Source: Cyprinodon diabolis
Taxonomy: Eukaryota > Chordata > Actinopteri > Cyprinodontiformes > Cyprinodontidae
Direction: 5' to 3'
Assembly: GCA_030533445.1 (NCBI GenBank)
Contig: CM060065.1
Location: 48,795,964-48,859,963 of the forward strand
Length of the DNA: 64,000 bases
A program made the translations under genes and the position numbers. The notes beneath the pieces were generated by a model. It saw nothing but the letters and a program-made list of their open reading frames with translations. It was not told the DNA's origin and ran no database searches. This document shows positions 11,822-26,800 of this stretch, piece after piece. The first letter of the stretch is position 1. Every line of letters starts with the position of its first letter.

Positions 11822-14800
11822 CTGCAGGAAATCAGAACAAAATATTTTAAGTGTTAAATTAACAAAACAAAGACCAAAGACATGAGTAAGTAGATTCAAA
11901 GCTGTAATGAATTCAAGGAAAGGAAGTCCTCCTGGGTTCAGCCATAACCTGAGGGGAAATATTACCAATGCAGAGAAAGTATTCATCGTTTCTATGAATC
12001 CTAATTAGAACATGAGTCGATTATACGCAGCATATATTTTCTCAGCAAAACATGGCGATATAAAAGCGTTTGGATGTTACTGTAGAGTAAGCTGCTCGAT
12101 AAAGAGCGCTAACGCTAATGAGTGGGATGCTCATCACCTTGGCTGTACGCACACACGATGACTGGAGCATCTCTATGCTTCATAAAGTGTGTCTTTCACT
12201 CAACTGTGTGACCCAAGGGCACAGAGGAAGGAGACAAATGGAGTTTAACAGCTTAGAGGGATGGAGCGAGTGAGGAAAATAAAGACAGGGGAGCAAATGA
12301 AGGTCCAGACCAGATGAAAAGGAAGCCTGGATGTTTCTTCTGAGCAATAAATGAATAAAAAGTTGTTGATGGAGCTTTTAAACTCTGAGCCCGTTCATCC
12401 GGCTAAGCAGCTGTGAGGGACCTTGAGATGCTCACGGCCACGCATGGAACTAAAGCAGGAGACAGTTTGCAACACAAGACCTCCACCAGGGATGTATCAC
12501 CACCAAAACACGAGTGAAATTACACAGGGCTGCATAATTATACAGAACAGAGCTAATTATACAGACAAGAGGGAAGAAAGCCTGGGAGTTGTTGTGCTAA
12601 GAGGCAGAGCCGGCAGCCTCTGGGATTTCAGGCTTCCTGGCTGGCTGATCCTGCCCAGCTTACCTTCTGCACATCTGAAGGCACCCTCGACAGGAAATCA
12701 AGCACCTCATTGTTGTCGATGCAGTACGGGTTCCGTAACTTCTTGGTGAATTTATTGATACCTAAAACAAAAAGTCACACCAGCATATCATTAGGACTAG
12801 TCTCTGGTGGCTGTGCTCTTTGTTTCCACACAAACAAATGCTTGGAGGAGAGGCTCACGCCGTCCAAGAAGCGCTGCTCTCAGCACCAAGGTACGCAGCG
12901 CGCTCTCACTTTTGGATGGCAGATACACGAGGATTAAGTCAAATTTTTTTTATCTTTGAGTCAAAATGTCTGAATGTTGGAAGCCATGCCAGTTAGCGCA
13001 CACACAAACAAACAGAGACTCTTGTTGAACTTAAAAAAGATTGGATGAAAACAGAAATGTTAGAAGGAATTTAATTTGTCTTTCCATTTTTAGTAAGAAT
13101 TTCAGCACCTTTTAAAAGAACAAAAAGAAAAATCCTCTGGATTTTTCACATTTTTCCTCAGGTTCCAATTTTAATTCAAAGTATTTTATCGGTATTTTAA
13201 TGTGAAGGGAAGTAGTGCATACTTCTTTACTTGAAGGATGAATGGTCATATATTTTTATTTAAAAATAAAAATTTAATACTTTCCCATAGCACCATTTAG
13301 CTACAGCTACATATTCTCAGCTCAAAAAGGTTTGCACTTTGACTAGGCCATTCTAAAACATGCAGTTGCTTTCCGTCTAAAGCATTAAATCCAAGCTCTC
13401 TATTTATTCAATGTTATATATATAAAAGTCTGAGGTTGAATGTGAATGAGAACTTCTGTACGGTTCTTTCTAAATGTTCTGCAGAATAAAGCTAAAAAGC
13501 AGTAATGAAGCATCATCTTGTCTGAGACTCACCCCATATTAGGACCACGTAGCGAATGGGGATGAAGTATGTGACGACTGCAGCGATGATAAAGACCACA
13601 AGCGCCAAGGCAGACAGGAATGGCACAGACCAGTTAAATGTGCTGTAAATTTAAATGAAAATGACATTTAAAATTAAAAGTGATATAGTTGTTTCTTTTA
13701 ATGAAATGACTGCTGTGAGAGTCCAGCTGAGGAAAACTCCTGAAATGACATTAGAGTGCTGTAATTCTGGCAGATATGAACTTCTTACTTTTTAATCCTC
13801 TCTCCGAGGCAGGCGATCTCATCCAGCAGGTTCTGGACGGTGATGATAATGTCTTGGACCATGTGGATTTTATCTATCAGGCCTTTTCTCTCCGACTCCT
13901 GAGGTAGAAAACAACATAGTTTTTAAACAACACTGGAAAAAAAAGTTAACGATTCCTTTACCGCAAAGGAAGTTTGGTTAAATTTTATTCTCCTCACTTC
14001 AGTTAAAATACAAAATACAATGCTAAAATTTGAAAAAAAAAAAAAAAAAAAAAAAAAGGAGCAGGAAAGAACCAAACATTTACATGAGCAGTTTATATTT
14101 TGCTGAAAGCACAACTGAAAACTTTTACTAAATACACTGCAAAAAATAGAAATCTAGATAAGTCATTTTTTCTTGCAATAAGTGCATTTATTCTTGAATT
14201 GAGGAGGTAATTGAGACACTTTGCCAATGGAACAAGACAATTTACATTTAAAATAAGAAAACACAATTGCATTGTCTTATTTCAAGTGAATATTATCTAA
14301 TTATCTTATTTTAAGACTAAAAATACTCATTCCATTGGCAAATTATCTTATTTGCCTACTCAAATTAATGATAAATACACTTGTTTTGAGACATTTTTTC
14401 TCATTTTTACATAGTTTTTGCAGTGTAAATCCACATAAAAACATATGATGCCTTAAAAAAATCATTTTTGCCAACTTATATATATATTTATTTATAACCA
14501 TTATTACAAACAGATTTCTTGTTTTTAAAAAGCTGTACATCTGTGTCATATCTATAGATTTAAAAGTTCAGATCCAAACTCTGAGCCTTGTGGAATGCCA
14601 AATGTATTTTTCTGTTAACTATTAATATTACCTACTCAATCATACTTTCTCCTATAATTCTTTGACCTTAAAATGATAAACCAGGACTGACTGTATTGAG
14701 AGCCTCTACACACATTTTCTTTTAGTTCTTTAATAAATTCAAGGAACAAATGTAACATCGTAAACCCACACTAAGTCTATTTTTATCTATCAGGCCTTTT

Positions 14801-17800
14801 CTTTCCGACTCCTGTGGTAGAGAACAACATAGTATTTAAACAATACTGGAAAAAAAAAAACTTTTTTGTAAATAAGGTAAATTTTGCCTAAAATAAAATG
14901 CTAAAATTCAAACCAAAATGTAAAAAAAAAAAAAAAATCATAATGAAGAAAAGGAGCAGGAAAGAACCAAACATTTACATGAGCAGTTTATATTTTGCTA
15001 AAGCGCAACTGAAAACTTTTACTAAATAAATCCACATAAAAACATCTGATGCCTTAAAAAAATATTTTTGCCAACTTGTATTGATATTTATTTATAATCA
15101 TTATTACAAACAGATTTCTTGTTTTTAAAAAGCTGTGAATCTGTGTCATATCTATAGATTTAAAAGTTCAGATCCAAACTCTGAGCCTTGAGGAATGCCA
15201 AAGGTATTTTTATATGTTAACTATTAATATTAACTACTCAATCATACTTTCTTCTTCTTTTAGTTCTTTAATAAATTCAAGGAACAACATCTTAAACCCA
15301 CACTAAGTCTAACTTAATAGGAAAATGTCATGTTTATTATTATCAAAACAACTCTTAATGTTTCATTCAAAGCTGTAACTAAAAACATGACTAATGGTTA
15401 CTATCAATTTTGTTTGAATGTTAAACAAAAGATCAAAGAAAAGTCTTTTTCATGGCTGAATTAGAAAATTTATGCTGGTTGAAGAGTTTTACCAGGTATC
15501 AAATAATGATGATATCATATTCTAATAGAATCATAGTAATATTTGAGGTAATTCACGTTCAGTTGATGAGAATGTTTAGGTTGTAGAGATCTACCCTGCA
15601 GGTCGGTGCATTATGAAACAGAAGAAGTATTGTTGGGACGTCGCTCTACAAACGCCTGTAAGAAGAACTGCCTTAAAGTAAACAGCAGGGACCCGGCTCT
15701 TTGAAGGGCTTTGCTCAAAGAAAGAGAGACTTTAAACTCAAACATGTCCACATCAAAAGCATAGAGACTAACGGATGGTTAAACATCTAAAGAAAGGAGA
15801 TGGGCTGTGTGAGGACGGTGCAGACACAGCCGGGATTTTCTCCCAAACCGCATGTTAAGACAAACGGATAGTCGAATATCCGTCAGCCCTTTGGCCGCTT
15901 CAGGGTCGAGTTCCCAGTGGAGTCCCTATGAGAACCGCAATGAATCAGACCTTTCAAGACGTCTACAATAAACCGCTGTCACTCTCAAGACATATTCCAT
16001 AGCCTAAAAGCATTTCAGCAGAGTCAACACTAACTTTCAGAAAAGAAGCATGTCTAAGTGCTGTCATTAGTTCTATATTGATGGTATTATGTCGTTGGTT
16101 AAGCTCAGGGACTTTCCCCAATGCAGCTGAGCTTTTCCCCCGCCCCTCCATTTCCATATGAATAAGTTGTGACAAGTGGAAACAGGTTGGTGAGATCTTC
16201 ATTAGGCCTAAACGTGTTTTGGTTTAAAAAGGAATACAACTGGTGGTTGGCATGAATCAAAATGCGGCGGAAGATTTAGAGCCGAATAAAAGGCTTAGCA
16301 ACACACAGCCATAGATCAGACAGGGAGATGCCTCTGTCAACACGGGAAAAATCATAACTCTGTTTTTATTTATCAGCACACAAAACTCAATACAGAGCTT
16401 CTAAAAATAAACCGCCCTTAAAAGGTACGTACCTTTTCATCATCCTCTTCCTCATCCGCCAAATCCATGTTGTCCTGAAATAAAAAAAATAGCACAATCA
16501 AGACGGGAACTTTAAAGGAGTCGCTAATCAGAATAATAAAGAAATAATTAAAATAACTTTGTGCTGCTGAAACATGTAAAGTTTGGACTAAATCCTGCAG
16601 CTCAGCGGTGACCCTGAGATTGGCCTCCTCAAACACCGGGCCCTGCGGGGTCGCAGGCCGACGGGCAGCACCAGGCTTTTTCTCAGGCTCACACTCGCAT
16701 ACCAGAATATATTAACAACCTATAATCATGGTTAGAACATCAGCAGCACTCACACAAAGGAGGTGTTTAAAAAGCTGTGCACCACATAGATTAGTATTAA
16801 TAAACATGCATTAGTGTCACTTTAAATCTGCGCTTGAAGCTGGAAAAAACATTTAAACAGTAAAAACAATGAAAGCATATATTTTTTTAATCTTAAAATG
16901 AAAAGATGAAACATTCGCATTGAGTTTTTAAAATCTCACTCTGAAAATGGAATAAAAACACAGCAAACACTGTATTTTTTATTTTATTTTACTATAAGTA
17001 TAGTTATAAAAAGCATTTTATTTAACAGTGGGATACTTTGTTTGCCAAAGTCCACAGAAATAAAATTGATCAAATTAAAGGATGGACTGGAAGATGTGGG
17101 TGTGGTTGTCTGGGACTTTAAAGCTACCCCAATGACTGAACATAATGTCTTAATGAAGATAAATATCAATTAAAAAATATTCCCACCTTTTTATACGGTT
17201 GGTGCTGATGAATTCTGCCTAACACTGGTTAAAACGTCTCTCCTCGCTGAGTCACATTAATTCTAGCTGCACACCTATTAGTACATCTAAACAGAGTCAA
17301 CACTTAAAGACACACTGTTTTCTATGGAAGAGGATTAGGGCCACTGAAAAAAAAAAAAGTTAACTCATTTTTAAATTTTATTTCAGTTTAATATGGGAAA
17401 AAAGTCAGTCTGACTTTTTTCTCAGAATTCTGACTTTAATCTCAGAATTCTGACTTTAATCGCAGAATTCTGACTTTAATCGCATAATTCTTACTTTTTT
17501 CTCAGAATTCTGACTTTTTTTCAGAATTCTGACTTTAATCGCATAATTCTGACTTTAATCGCATAATTCTGACTTTTTTCTCAGAATTCTGACTTTTTTT
17601 CAGAATTCTGACTTTAATCGCATAATTCTGACTTTAATCGCATAATTCTGACTTTTTTCTCAGAATTCTGACTTTAATCGCAGAATTCTGACTTTAATCG
17701 CATAATTCTTACTTTTTTCTCAGAATTCTGACTTTTTTTCAGAATTCTGACTTTAATCGCATAATTCTGACTTTAATCGCATAATTCTGACTTTTTTCTC

Positions 17801-20800
17801 AGAATTCTGACTTTAATCTCAGAATTCTGACTTTTTTCTCAGAATTCTGACTTTTTTCTCAGAATTCTGACTTTAATCTCAGAATTCTGACTTTAATCGC
17901 ATAATTCTTACTTTTTTCTCAGAATTCTGACTTTAATCTCAGAATTCTGACTTTAATCTCAGAATTCTGACTTTTTTTCAGAATTCTGACTTTAATCGCA
18001 TAATTCTGACTTTAATCGCATAATTCTGACTTTAATCTCAGAATTCTGACTTTAATCTCAGAATTCTGACTTTTTTTCAGAATTCTGACTTTAATCGCAT
18101 AATTCTGACTTTAATCGCATAATTCTGACTTTTTTCTCAGAATTCTGACTTTTTTCTCAGAATTCTGACTTTTTTCTCAGAATTCTGACTTTAATCGCAT
18201 AATTCTGACTTTAATCGCATAATTCTGACTTTTTTCAGAATTCTGCCTTTTTTTCAGAATTCTGCCTTTTTTTCAGAATTCTGACTTTAATCGCATAATT
18301 CTGACTTTTTTCTCAGAATTCTGACTTTTTTCTCAGAATTCTGACTTTAATCTCAGAATTCTGACTTTTTTTCAGAATTCTGGCTTTTTTTCAGAATTCT
18401 GACTTTAATCGCAGAATTCTGACTTTTTTCTCAGAATTCTGACTTTAATCGCAGAATTTACTTTTTTTTTTTCAGTGGCCCTAATCCTCTTCCGAAGTTT
18501 TCTCTACAGCTATAAATGAAATCTTCTCAAGAGACAAAATTAAGATTTTATAGATTGTTAAAGCCCAGAAAACTAAACTAAGATTTCTATTTATTATTTT
18601 TTTTTTTGAATTTTGCAGAATGAGGCAAGCTGAGTTGGCCACGATAACTATGAAAGATAAACAAAAATAGGTTATCCTATGATAAAGATAAAAAACATTA
18701 AAAACATCTAATAGACATCTAATAGACATTAAAAACATCTAATAGACGTGTGCCATTGTTCCTAAGCTGTTGTAGATACAGGTGCTGGTCATAAAATTAG
18801 AATATCATGAAAAAGTAGATTGATTTCAGTAATTCCATTTAAAAAGTGAAACTTGTATATTATATTCATACATTACATACAAACTCATATATTTCAGATG
18901 TTTATTTTGTTTAATTTTGATGATTACAAATGACAACAAATGAAAATCTCAAATTCATCATATCAGAAAATTAGAATATTGTGAAAAGGTTCAAAATTGA
19001 TGGCCCCTGGTGCCACACTCTAATCAGCTAATTAACTCAAACCACCTGCAAAAGCCTTTAAATGGTCTTTCAGTCTAGTTCTATAGGCTACACAATCATG
19101 GGGAAGACTGCTGACTTGACAGTTGTCCAAAAGACGACCATCGACACCTTGCACAAGGAGGGCAAGACACAAAAGGTCATCGCTAAAGAGGCTGGCTGTT
19201 CACAGAGCTCAGTGTCCAAGCACATTAATAGAGAGGCGAAGGGAAGGAAAAGATGTGGTCGAAAAAAGTGTACAAGCAAGAGAGATAACCGCACCCTGGA
19301 GAGGATTGTGAAACAAAACCCATTCAAAAATGTGGGGGAGATTCACAAAGAGTGGACTGCAGCTGGAGTGAGTGCTTCAAGAACCACCACACACAGACGT
19401 ATGAAAGACATGGGTTTCTGCTGTCGCATTCCTTGTGTCAAGCCACTCTTGAACCACAGACAGCGTCAGAAGCGTCTTGCCTGGGCTAAAGAGAAACAGG
19501 ACTGGACTGCTGGTGAGTGGTCCAAAGTCATGTTCTCTGATGAAAGTAAATTTTGCATTTCCTTTGGAAATCAAGGTCCCAGAGTCTGGAGGAAAAGAAG
19601 AGAGGCACTTCATCCACGTTGCTTGAAGTCCAGTGTAAAGTTTCCACAGTCAGTGATGGTTTGGGGTGCCATGTCATCTGCTGGTGTTGGTCCATTGTGT
19701 TTTCTGAGGTCCAGGGTCAACGCAGCCACATACCAGGAAGTTTTAGAGCACTTCATGCTTCCTGCAGCTGACCAACTTTTTGGAGATGCAGATTTCATTT
19801 TCCAACAGGACTTGGCACCTGCACACAGTGCCAAAGCTACCAGTACCTGGTTGAAGGACCATGGTATCCCTGTTCTTAATTGGCCAGCAAACTCTCCTGA
19901 CCTTAACCCCATAGAAAATCTATGGGGTATTGTGAAGAAGAAGATGCAATACACCAGACCCAACAATTCAGAAGAGCTAAAAGCCACTATTAGAGCAACC
20001 TGGGCTATCATAACACCTGAGCAGTGCCACAGACTGATCGACTCCATGCCACGCCACATTGCTGCAGTAATACAGGCCAAAGGAGGCCCAACTAAATACT
20101 GAGTGCTGTACATGCTCATACTTTTCATGTTCATACTTTTCAGTTGGCCAACATTTCTATAAATCCTTTGTTTTTATTGGTCTTCAGTAATATTCTAATT
20201 TTCTGATATGATGAATTTGAGATTTTCATTTGTTGTCATTTGTAATCATCAAAATTAAACAAAATAAACATCTGAAATATATGAGTTTGTATGTAATGTA
20301 TGAATATAATATACAAGTTTCACTTTTTAAATGGAATTACTGAAATCAATCTACTTTTTCATGATATTCTAATTTTATGACCAGCACCTGTATATATGCA
20401 GATAGAACATGAAAAAAACCAGGATAACTTTTGATACCTCAATATTTTCGTATACTGTTTCATTAGAGCCATGTTGAAGAGGCAAAAGAGCCGCGTGTTG
20501 CAGGTCGGAGACTCATGATTTAACACATTTGGACTTTTTAGATATTATGCTCTTCAGAGAATCTATTCATTGTGAAATATCTGAACAGAAAAGATTAATT
20601 TATAAAAGAAACCAATAGATTGCAGCACTTTTTTCCCCCAGTTTTTTATATAAAAATGGCATTAATATAGGCTGTGATAAATACTAACAAAAGAAAACAC
20701 CTGATCAGTTGCTTATGTACAGGAGGTTCCTCTAAATGGGCAAATCTGGGTAGTAACTTAATACATTTACCTCTTAAAAAAAAAAAAGGTTGTACTTTAC

Positions 20801-23800
20801 CGTACTTTGATCTTTTACTTCAGTAATATTGTCGTGTGAGAGTATTGCTACTCTTACTTGAGTATTTTTTCTCATAACTAAACTCACTAGGAGTAACTTG
20901 AAGTATTTGAGTAGAGGTGAGCATATTGTGAACAGAACAAGTTTTCTACCATGTCCTAACATCAAGGCAGGAGTTAACAGTTACTCAGTACTTCAAGAAG
21001 CACACAGCTTCAGTCGCTTCAGCTAGTAACCATAGATCAGGCCCGAAATCTAGGTGTAGTGCTGGATTCAGGCTTGAACCTCCAAAAGCATTTAAAGACA
21101 ATAACAAGGTCGGCTTTCTATCACCTGAAGAACATTTCCAGGATTAAAGGACTAATGTCTCAGCATGATCTGGAAAAACTAATCCATGCGTTTACTTTTA
21201 GTCGACTTGATTACTGCAGCGGTGTATTCACAGGTCTGCCTAAAAAGTGGATCAGACAGCTGCAGCTGATCCAGAACGCTGCTGCCCGTGTCCTCACTAA
21301 GACTAAGAAAGTAGAGCACATCACCCCAGTTCTAAAGTCCTTACACTGGCTCCCTGTATCTCAGAGAATAGACTTTAAAATACTTCTGTTAGTCTATAAA
21401 TCCCTGAATGGCTTAGCACCTAAATACATCACAGACTTGCTATCAGTGTATCAACCCTCCAGACCACTCAGGTCTTCTGGCTCCAGCCTGCTCTGCATAC
21501 CTAGAACCAGAACTAAACATGGAGAAGCAGCATGTAGTTCCTATGCTCCACTTATCTGGAACAAACTTCCAGAAAACTGTAAAAGTGCGGAAAGCCTGAG
21601 TTCCTTTAAATCAAGACTAAAAACACATTTGTTGAGGATTGCCTTCGACTGTTCTAGTTAAACAGTTCAACTAAAACATCATTAGTTCAACTTTTATTTT
21701 CTTTAGTCCAACTGTTTTTAATGTTCTTTTTTGTTTCTGCATTTTTGCCTGTTACACTGTGTCAAGATCAGGGATCTTGTGGTTTGAAAAAACAACGCTG
21801 TGTTTGAAATAAATAGGTCCGAGACCTATAAAGTCAACAGGGTTGACAGAAGTTGGTAAAGACGTCATTGTTGGAGTCTGCATTATTTTTTATTTTTTTA
21901 TTTTCTTATTTTTTTCCTACTTGCTTTGATTCCGTTTTATCTTCCTAGATTTTAATCATGTAAAGCACTTTGCATTGTCTTTGTACTGAATTCTGCTATA
22001 CAAATAAATTTGCCTTGCCTTTTTTTACTCTTATTTCAGTAATGTTTGGGAGGACTACTTTCTACTTTTACTCGAATACAAAAAATGATGCTACGTTAGC
22101 ACCGGCCGCAGCAGGGGCAGCAGAAGCAGTGAGTTTACATGCAAAGTCAATGGTTGACGCGCGTATAGGCGCAGCAAAAGGTCCCGCAGCGCGTTTTGAG
22201 CAGCAGGCGCAGCGCGTCGGGCGCGTTTAAGCATCTGACGCGCGTGACACGCCGCAAACGCGCTGCTGTTCGAGATGGAAAAATTGAACTTTTGCAGCTC
22301 GATGCGACGAGTCAACCAATCAGAGAAGCTGATCTGGGAGCTGGCAGAGAGACAGACACATCGCTGATGACACAGAGCGCTGTGATCACTCCTCTGAAAC
22401 AGTTTATTGACGCATAAATTAACTTAAAATGCAGAAATCTGCCGGCAGAATATGTTCGTTTTTATTATTCTGGTGCCTGCAGTTTGGATTATTTAGATGA
22501 AAAACACCTACCAGCTGCCGCGGTGAACCGCGAGGAGGCGACCCGCCCAGAGGCTGCTGTTGAAGGGATTCCTACTGTCGGCGCACCGCTGGTATGTGGG
22601 GGTCTGAGCGGCTCAGACAGAAATAATATTGGAAGGCAGGATGGTAATCTGGATGAACTGACTGCAATGATTAAGTTTTCAGGTGGATTTTCCCACTTAA
22701 AAACATATTAAAACTACTTTATTCCCACTGATCACAGCAAATATAGCTGCAAGGCAAAGAAAGGATAGGATAGCTCCGCCCAACGCGTGTCAGACACACT
22801 TTTGCACCGCGCAGCCAGAGCAGCAAAGCTGCTTCAGCCGCGCGTCAGAACTAACTGGTACAAGCAGCAAAAATGAAGCAGCAGACGCGATTTTGCTGCT
22901 CCTGTTGCGTCCGGTGTGAACGTAGCATGAAAGTGGTGATGGTCTAACTTGAGTAAAATCTTTCCTTCCTCTTGTTACAGTTTATTTCTATCTGGTAAAT
23001 ACTGTATTACTTGGTCAAAAAAATTCTTAATTATTCACAAAATAAAGCAAAATGGTGAAAATATAAATCAGTGACTGAATATATCCTGAACACACTTCAA
23101 GTTGAGATCTAAGCCTCACAACAGTCTGTGCTGATGTGTCGACATGAGGGAATCTTTTCTCTGGAGAATCACAGCAGTTTAACTAAGAAAAAAAAAAAAA
23201 CATGAGTTTTTCAGAAGAGAGCATGAACACGTTTTTCCCCCCCGATTTAGTGCCAAAACAAGAGCCAAACTGCTGCCAAATTACCAGTGAAGCTGAGGAG
23301 GGACAAAAACTGAGAACAGGGAAAGCTGCGCTTGTAAAGGGCAAGCTCTGTGAAATAGCTCCCGATATAATAATCTATTATATCAGCCTATTTAGTGGGC
23401 TTTCTGTGCTTTTGTATCCTGTTATTTTTAATTAACACTTACTGGCATGTTCCAACGGTTGCCATGGCAACGTATGAGCATCTGATTTTGAGCATAAAAA
23501 AAAAAAACGGTTTATTGGGGCTCATTTTTAACATGATGAAAGAGAAGAGTTGGGAAAAAGTAGGCAACATTTCAAAGCTGATGGCAGGGCTCTATCTGTA
23601 CTCACCACGTCTTGACTGACTAGTCCAGAGCGGACCTGGAAGTAGTTCCATGTGATGAGCAGAACCAGGAAGAAGGGCAGCATGTAGAAATCCCAGTACC
23701 ACACCGTGAGCAGAAAAATCTGCAGGAGGAATGGAAATATGAGCACAGCCAAAGAGAAGGAGGACGAGACATCCTGAGCTAATAGTTGATCTGATGAGTA

Positions 23801-26800
23801 GCATCCTGGAATCATCTTAGCTCTAAACATCAACCATGACCAACTCTAGCTGCAGTAAACCCCCGCTTAAGTGGTGACATTAGGAACATACGCCTAATTG
23901 CTATTACACATCCTGTGCACCTTAAAGCTTTGAGTGAATATCAAAGTCACCTGATGCTGGGATTTCATGTGATAGAACAAAAAAAAACAAGAATGCAAAC
24001 ATAAAGTACAAAGAAATATTACATGGTTTCTGCAAACATTTATGCTTATTGAGATGTATTTGAGATTTGAGCAAATAATTAGTTACCTGATGAATAAGAA
24101 AATGAATAAACCTATAACTTTAGTTTAGATCAGAGCATATGAAACAAGTTAAAAGTTTGGGCCAATTTAAAAAAAAACATAATAAATTCACTTTACAAGA
24201 ATACTTGAAATCCAGTTTAATTATAAAGAAATTTCTCTAAAGATATGCAGCTATAAAAGAAACCAAAAGCCAGTCTGTAAATCATCAGCTGCAAATTCAA
24301 ATTATGGAATTTGCTGAATGGAAATGTGCACATTTTGATAAGTATCTTTTTTTTGCAATAAAAAGTTATCAGAGTGAGATATGGAAAATTGTTTCTTTCG
24401 CAAAACTGCTATGAAATCTCTTTTTTTCCTTATTTTTACCCATTAAAACACATGATCATCAGCCAGACTTTACTATCTAGCAAAAAAGACAAAGACGATG
24501 ACAGGAAGTAGCTGCAGGAGGATAGTTTATTGAGTTATCTAGTAAACAAACGTATTGGTATTACTTTAAATGCATTTCATATTTAATCGAAAACCTTATT
24601 GTTGAAATTGTGTTTTTCTAAATAAGCAGCTTTGCACATATTTATAATAGAAATCAGCAAATACATGATGCGGTTTTTAGATTCTTGCAAAGTAATCCAG
24701 CTTTTCCAGTTCAAGATCTGAATGCTACTGTCAAATATTCATGTCAGATAAGCAAGCTGGGCCCAAAACTAAAAAAAAAAAAAAAATACATGTTTGGGTG
24801 GGTTTTAAATTACCTGTTTTTATTTTTTATTTTGAGCTAATAAAAACAGAGGAGAACATCTGGTAAAGACATCACTCTCCTCAGAGGCACCACTGGACAT
24901 AAAAGTTATCAGATCAGACTGCTCCTGTCTACAGCCGCCGACACCAGCGCTGGCTTTAATGTGCCGAGCACTCTTCTCTGTGTTATCATAAGCCAGAGCA
25001 GAGCCGTGGAGAGGAGGTGGAGGTGGTTTCTCGTTCCCAGGGTTATGTTTTATTAGGGAGGACTGAGAGAGCCTGGATTGTGAGGGAAACCAAGTCACGC
25101 TTTAGTGGAAACGGATACTCAGATCATACAGATTGTGATAATTGCAGCTCATTTCAACTTGAAAGGCATTACAGCAGTAAAAAAGGGGATCCGGGAATAT
25201 TATCCAGATCTCAGAAAATACTTGGGAGGGGAAAAGGAGAAAAGGTTAGCAGAGCTACTGAACTCCAAACACTTTCAAACAAGTGTTGGAGGAAGAGTTT
25301 GCATGTCTCAAAAAACAAAGGCATCCCACACAGAGCTCACACACTCACTAAGCGAACACATGAATTCAATATTGTCTGATTTCTACTTATTTTAATGAAT
25401 AACTGAATAAGGGATATTCTTGCTCGGGGAAACGGCTGTGAACATAAATGACCAGTACTTCCTGCTGCAGCTACTTTCAGTGAAATTCAAGGATTAATGT
25501 GGGGCTTGTTAAACTCCTTTTATTACTTTATTAACATTGAACAAAAGTAAAGAATTTAGTTTACTGGGCACACTGCAAAAACGATCTAGAAATAAGGAAA
25601 AATGTCTAAAATTAAGTGTATTCACCCTTAATTTGAGTAGGTAAATGAGATGGTTTGCCAATGGAATGAGTAATTTTAGACTTAAAATAAGATCATTGGA
25701 TAAAATGCACTTGAAATTAGACAATGAAATTGTGTTTTCTTATTTTAAGTGTAAATTGTCTTGTTCCATTGGGAAAATGTCTCTTTTACCTCCTCAATCA
25801 GAGAACAAATGCACTTATTTTAAGATAAAAATAACGTATCTAGATTTTGATTTTTTTTCCGTGCAGCTAGAGGGTTTTTGGTTCACCACCTTTAAACATA
25901 AAGATATTAAACCGTTAGAATAAAGGAGATTGGTTAGCCAACATGGCGGATAAACACACTGAAACGGATAGCGGTGAAAATACTTTTGAATCTCTGTCAA
26001 GTGAGTATTTTAACAGATCAGGAATAGAATCCAGTCGACTAACGGTTCCAAACTCCTGATCCATATGTCCGATATCTCGTCATAATAATAAACATTTTTA
26101 GGCTTTTTTTCAGGCCACACAAAGAATCCACCAACCTGAGAACGATGCATTGCTCCACATCTCTGAGTCACGGATGATAACAGATAAAACGTGTCAATAA
26201 AAACCAAATCTCTCAAGCTCCTGTCAGATGAGAGCTGATCACCTGGTGTGACATCGCTGGCTTTGTTTGGTTGCTAAGGTGGTTGCTATGGTGGGTTCTT
26301 GGATTAGGCTAAACAAAATATGACGTTTTAACGGGGTTCATTAACAATAACCATCCAGACCTCGTTGTGAAATAGCTAAAGCTCTATTCCTCCTATTAAG
26401 TAGCTTTTCATCCCATCTTTAAGTTTACCCTTTTCATTGCTATTGCTAGTAGCACTTAGCGATGGGTCAACTACGTAAAGTGCTTTATAAATATTTAGGA
26501 TTACAACTAGGGCTGAAACAATTAATCGGATTACTCATCATTAATTGATTATTGAAATAATTATCAACTAATTTATAAATCGATTAATCATTAACTGGTG
26601 TATAGAGACTGTAAATCATGCCTTTAGCTGATAGAGCGACCTACTTAGAGCAGTTATACCAAAATTGTAAAAGAATATGGAAACAGTTTGCATTTAAGAT
26701 AAAAAAATGTAAAAGTTTTAGTTTAATCCGATTTAGTTTCGCAAAAACTCTTTTTTTAAGGAACTTTTTTCTAACCGAATGCTAATAGATTAATTGCAAC

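Noticed and set aside
17398..18466. CRISPR-like array
   Set aside because: Repeats are contiguous with no unique spacers, and the window is a fish genome; it is a minisatellite.
19610..20134. 174-codon frame opposite the first Tc1 transposase
   Set aside because: Shadow of the intact plus-strand transposase; no family similarity on the minus strand.
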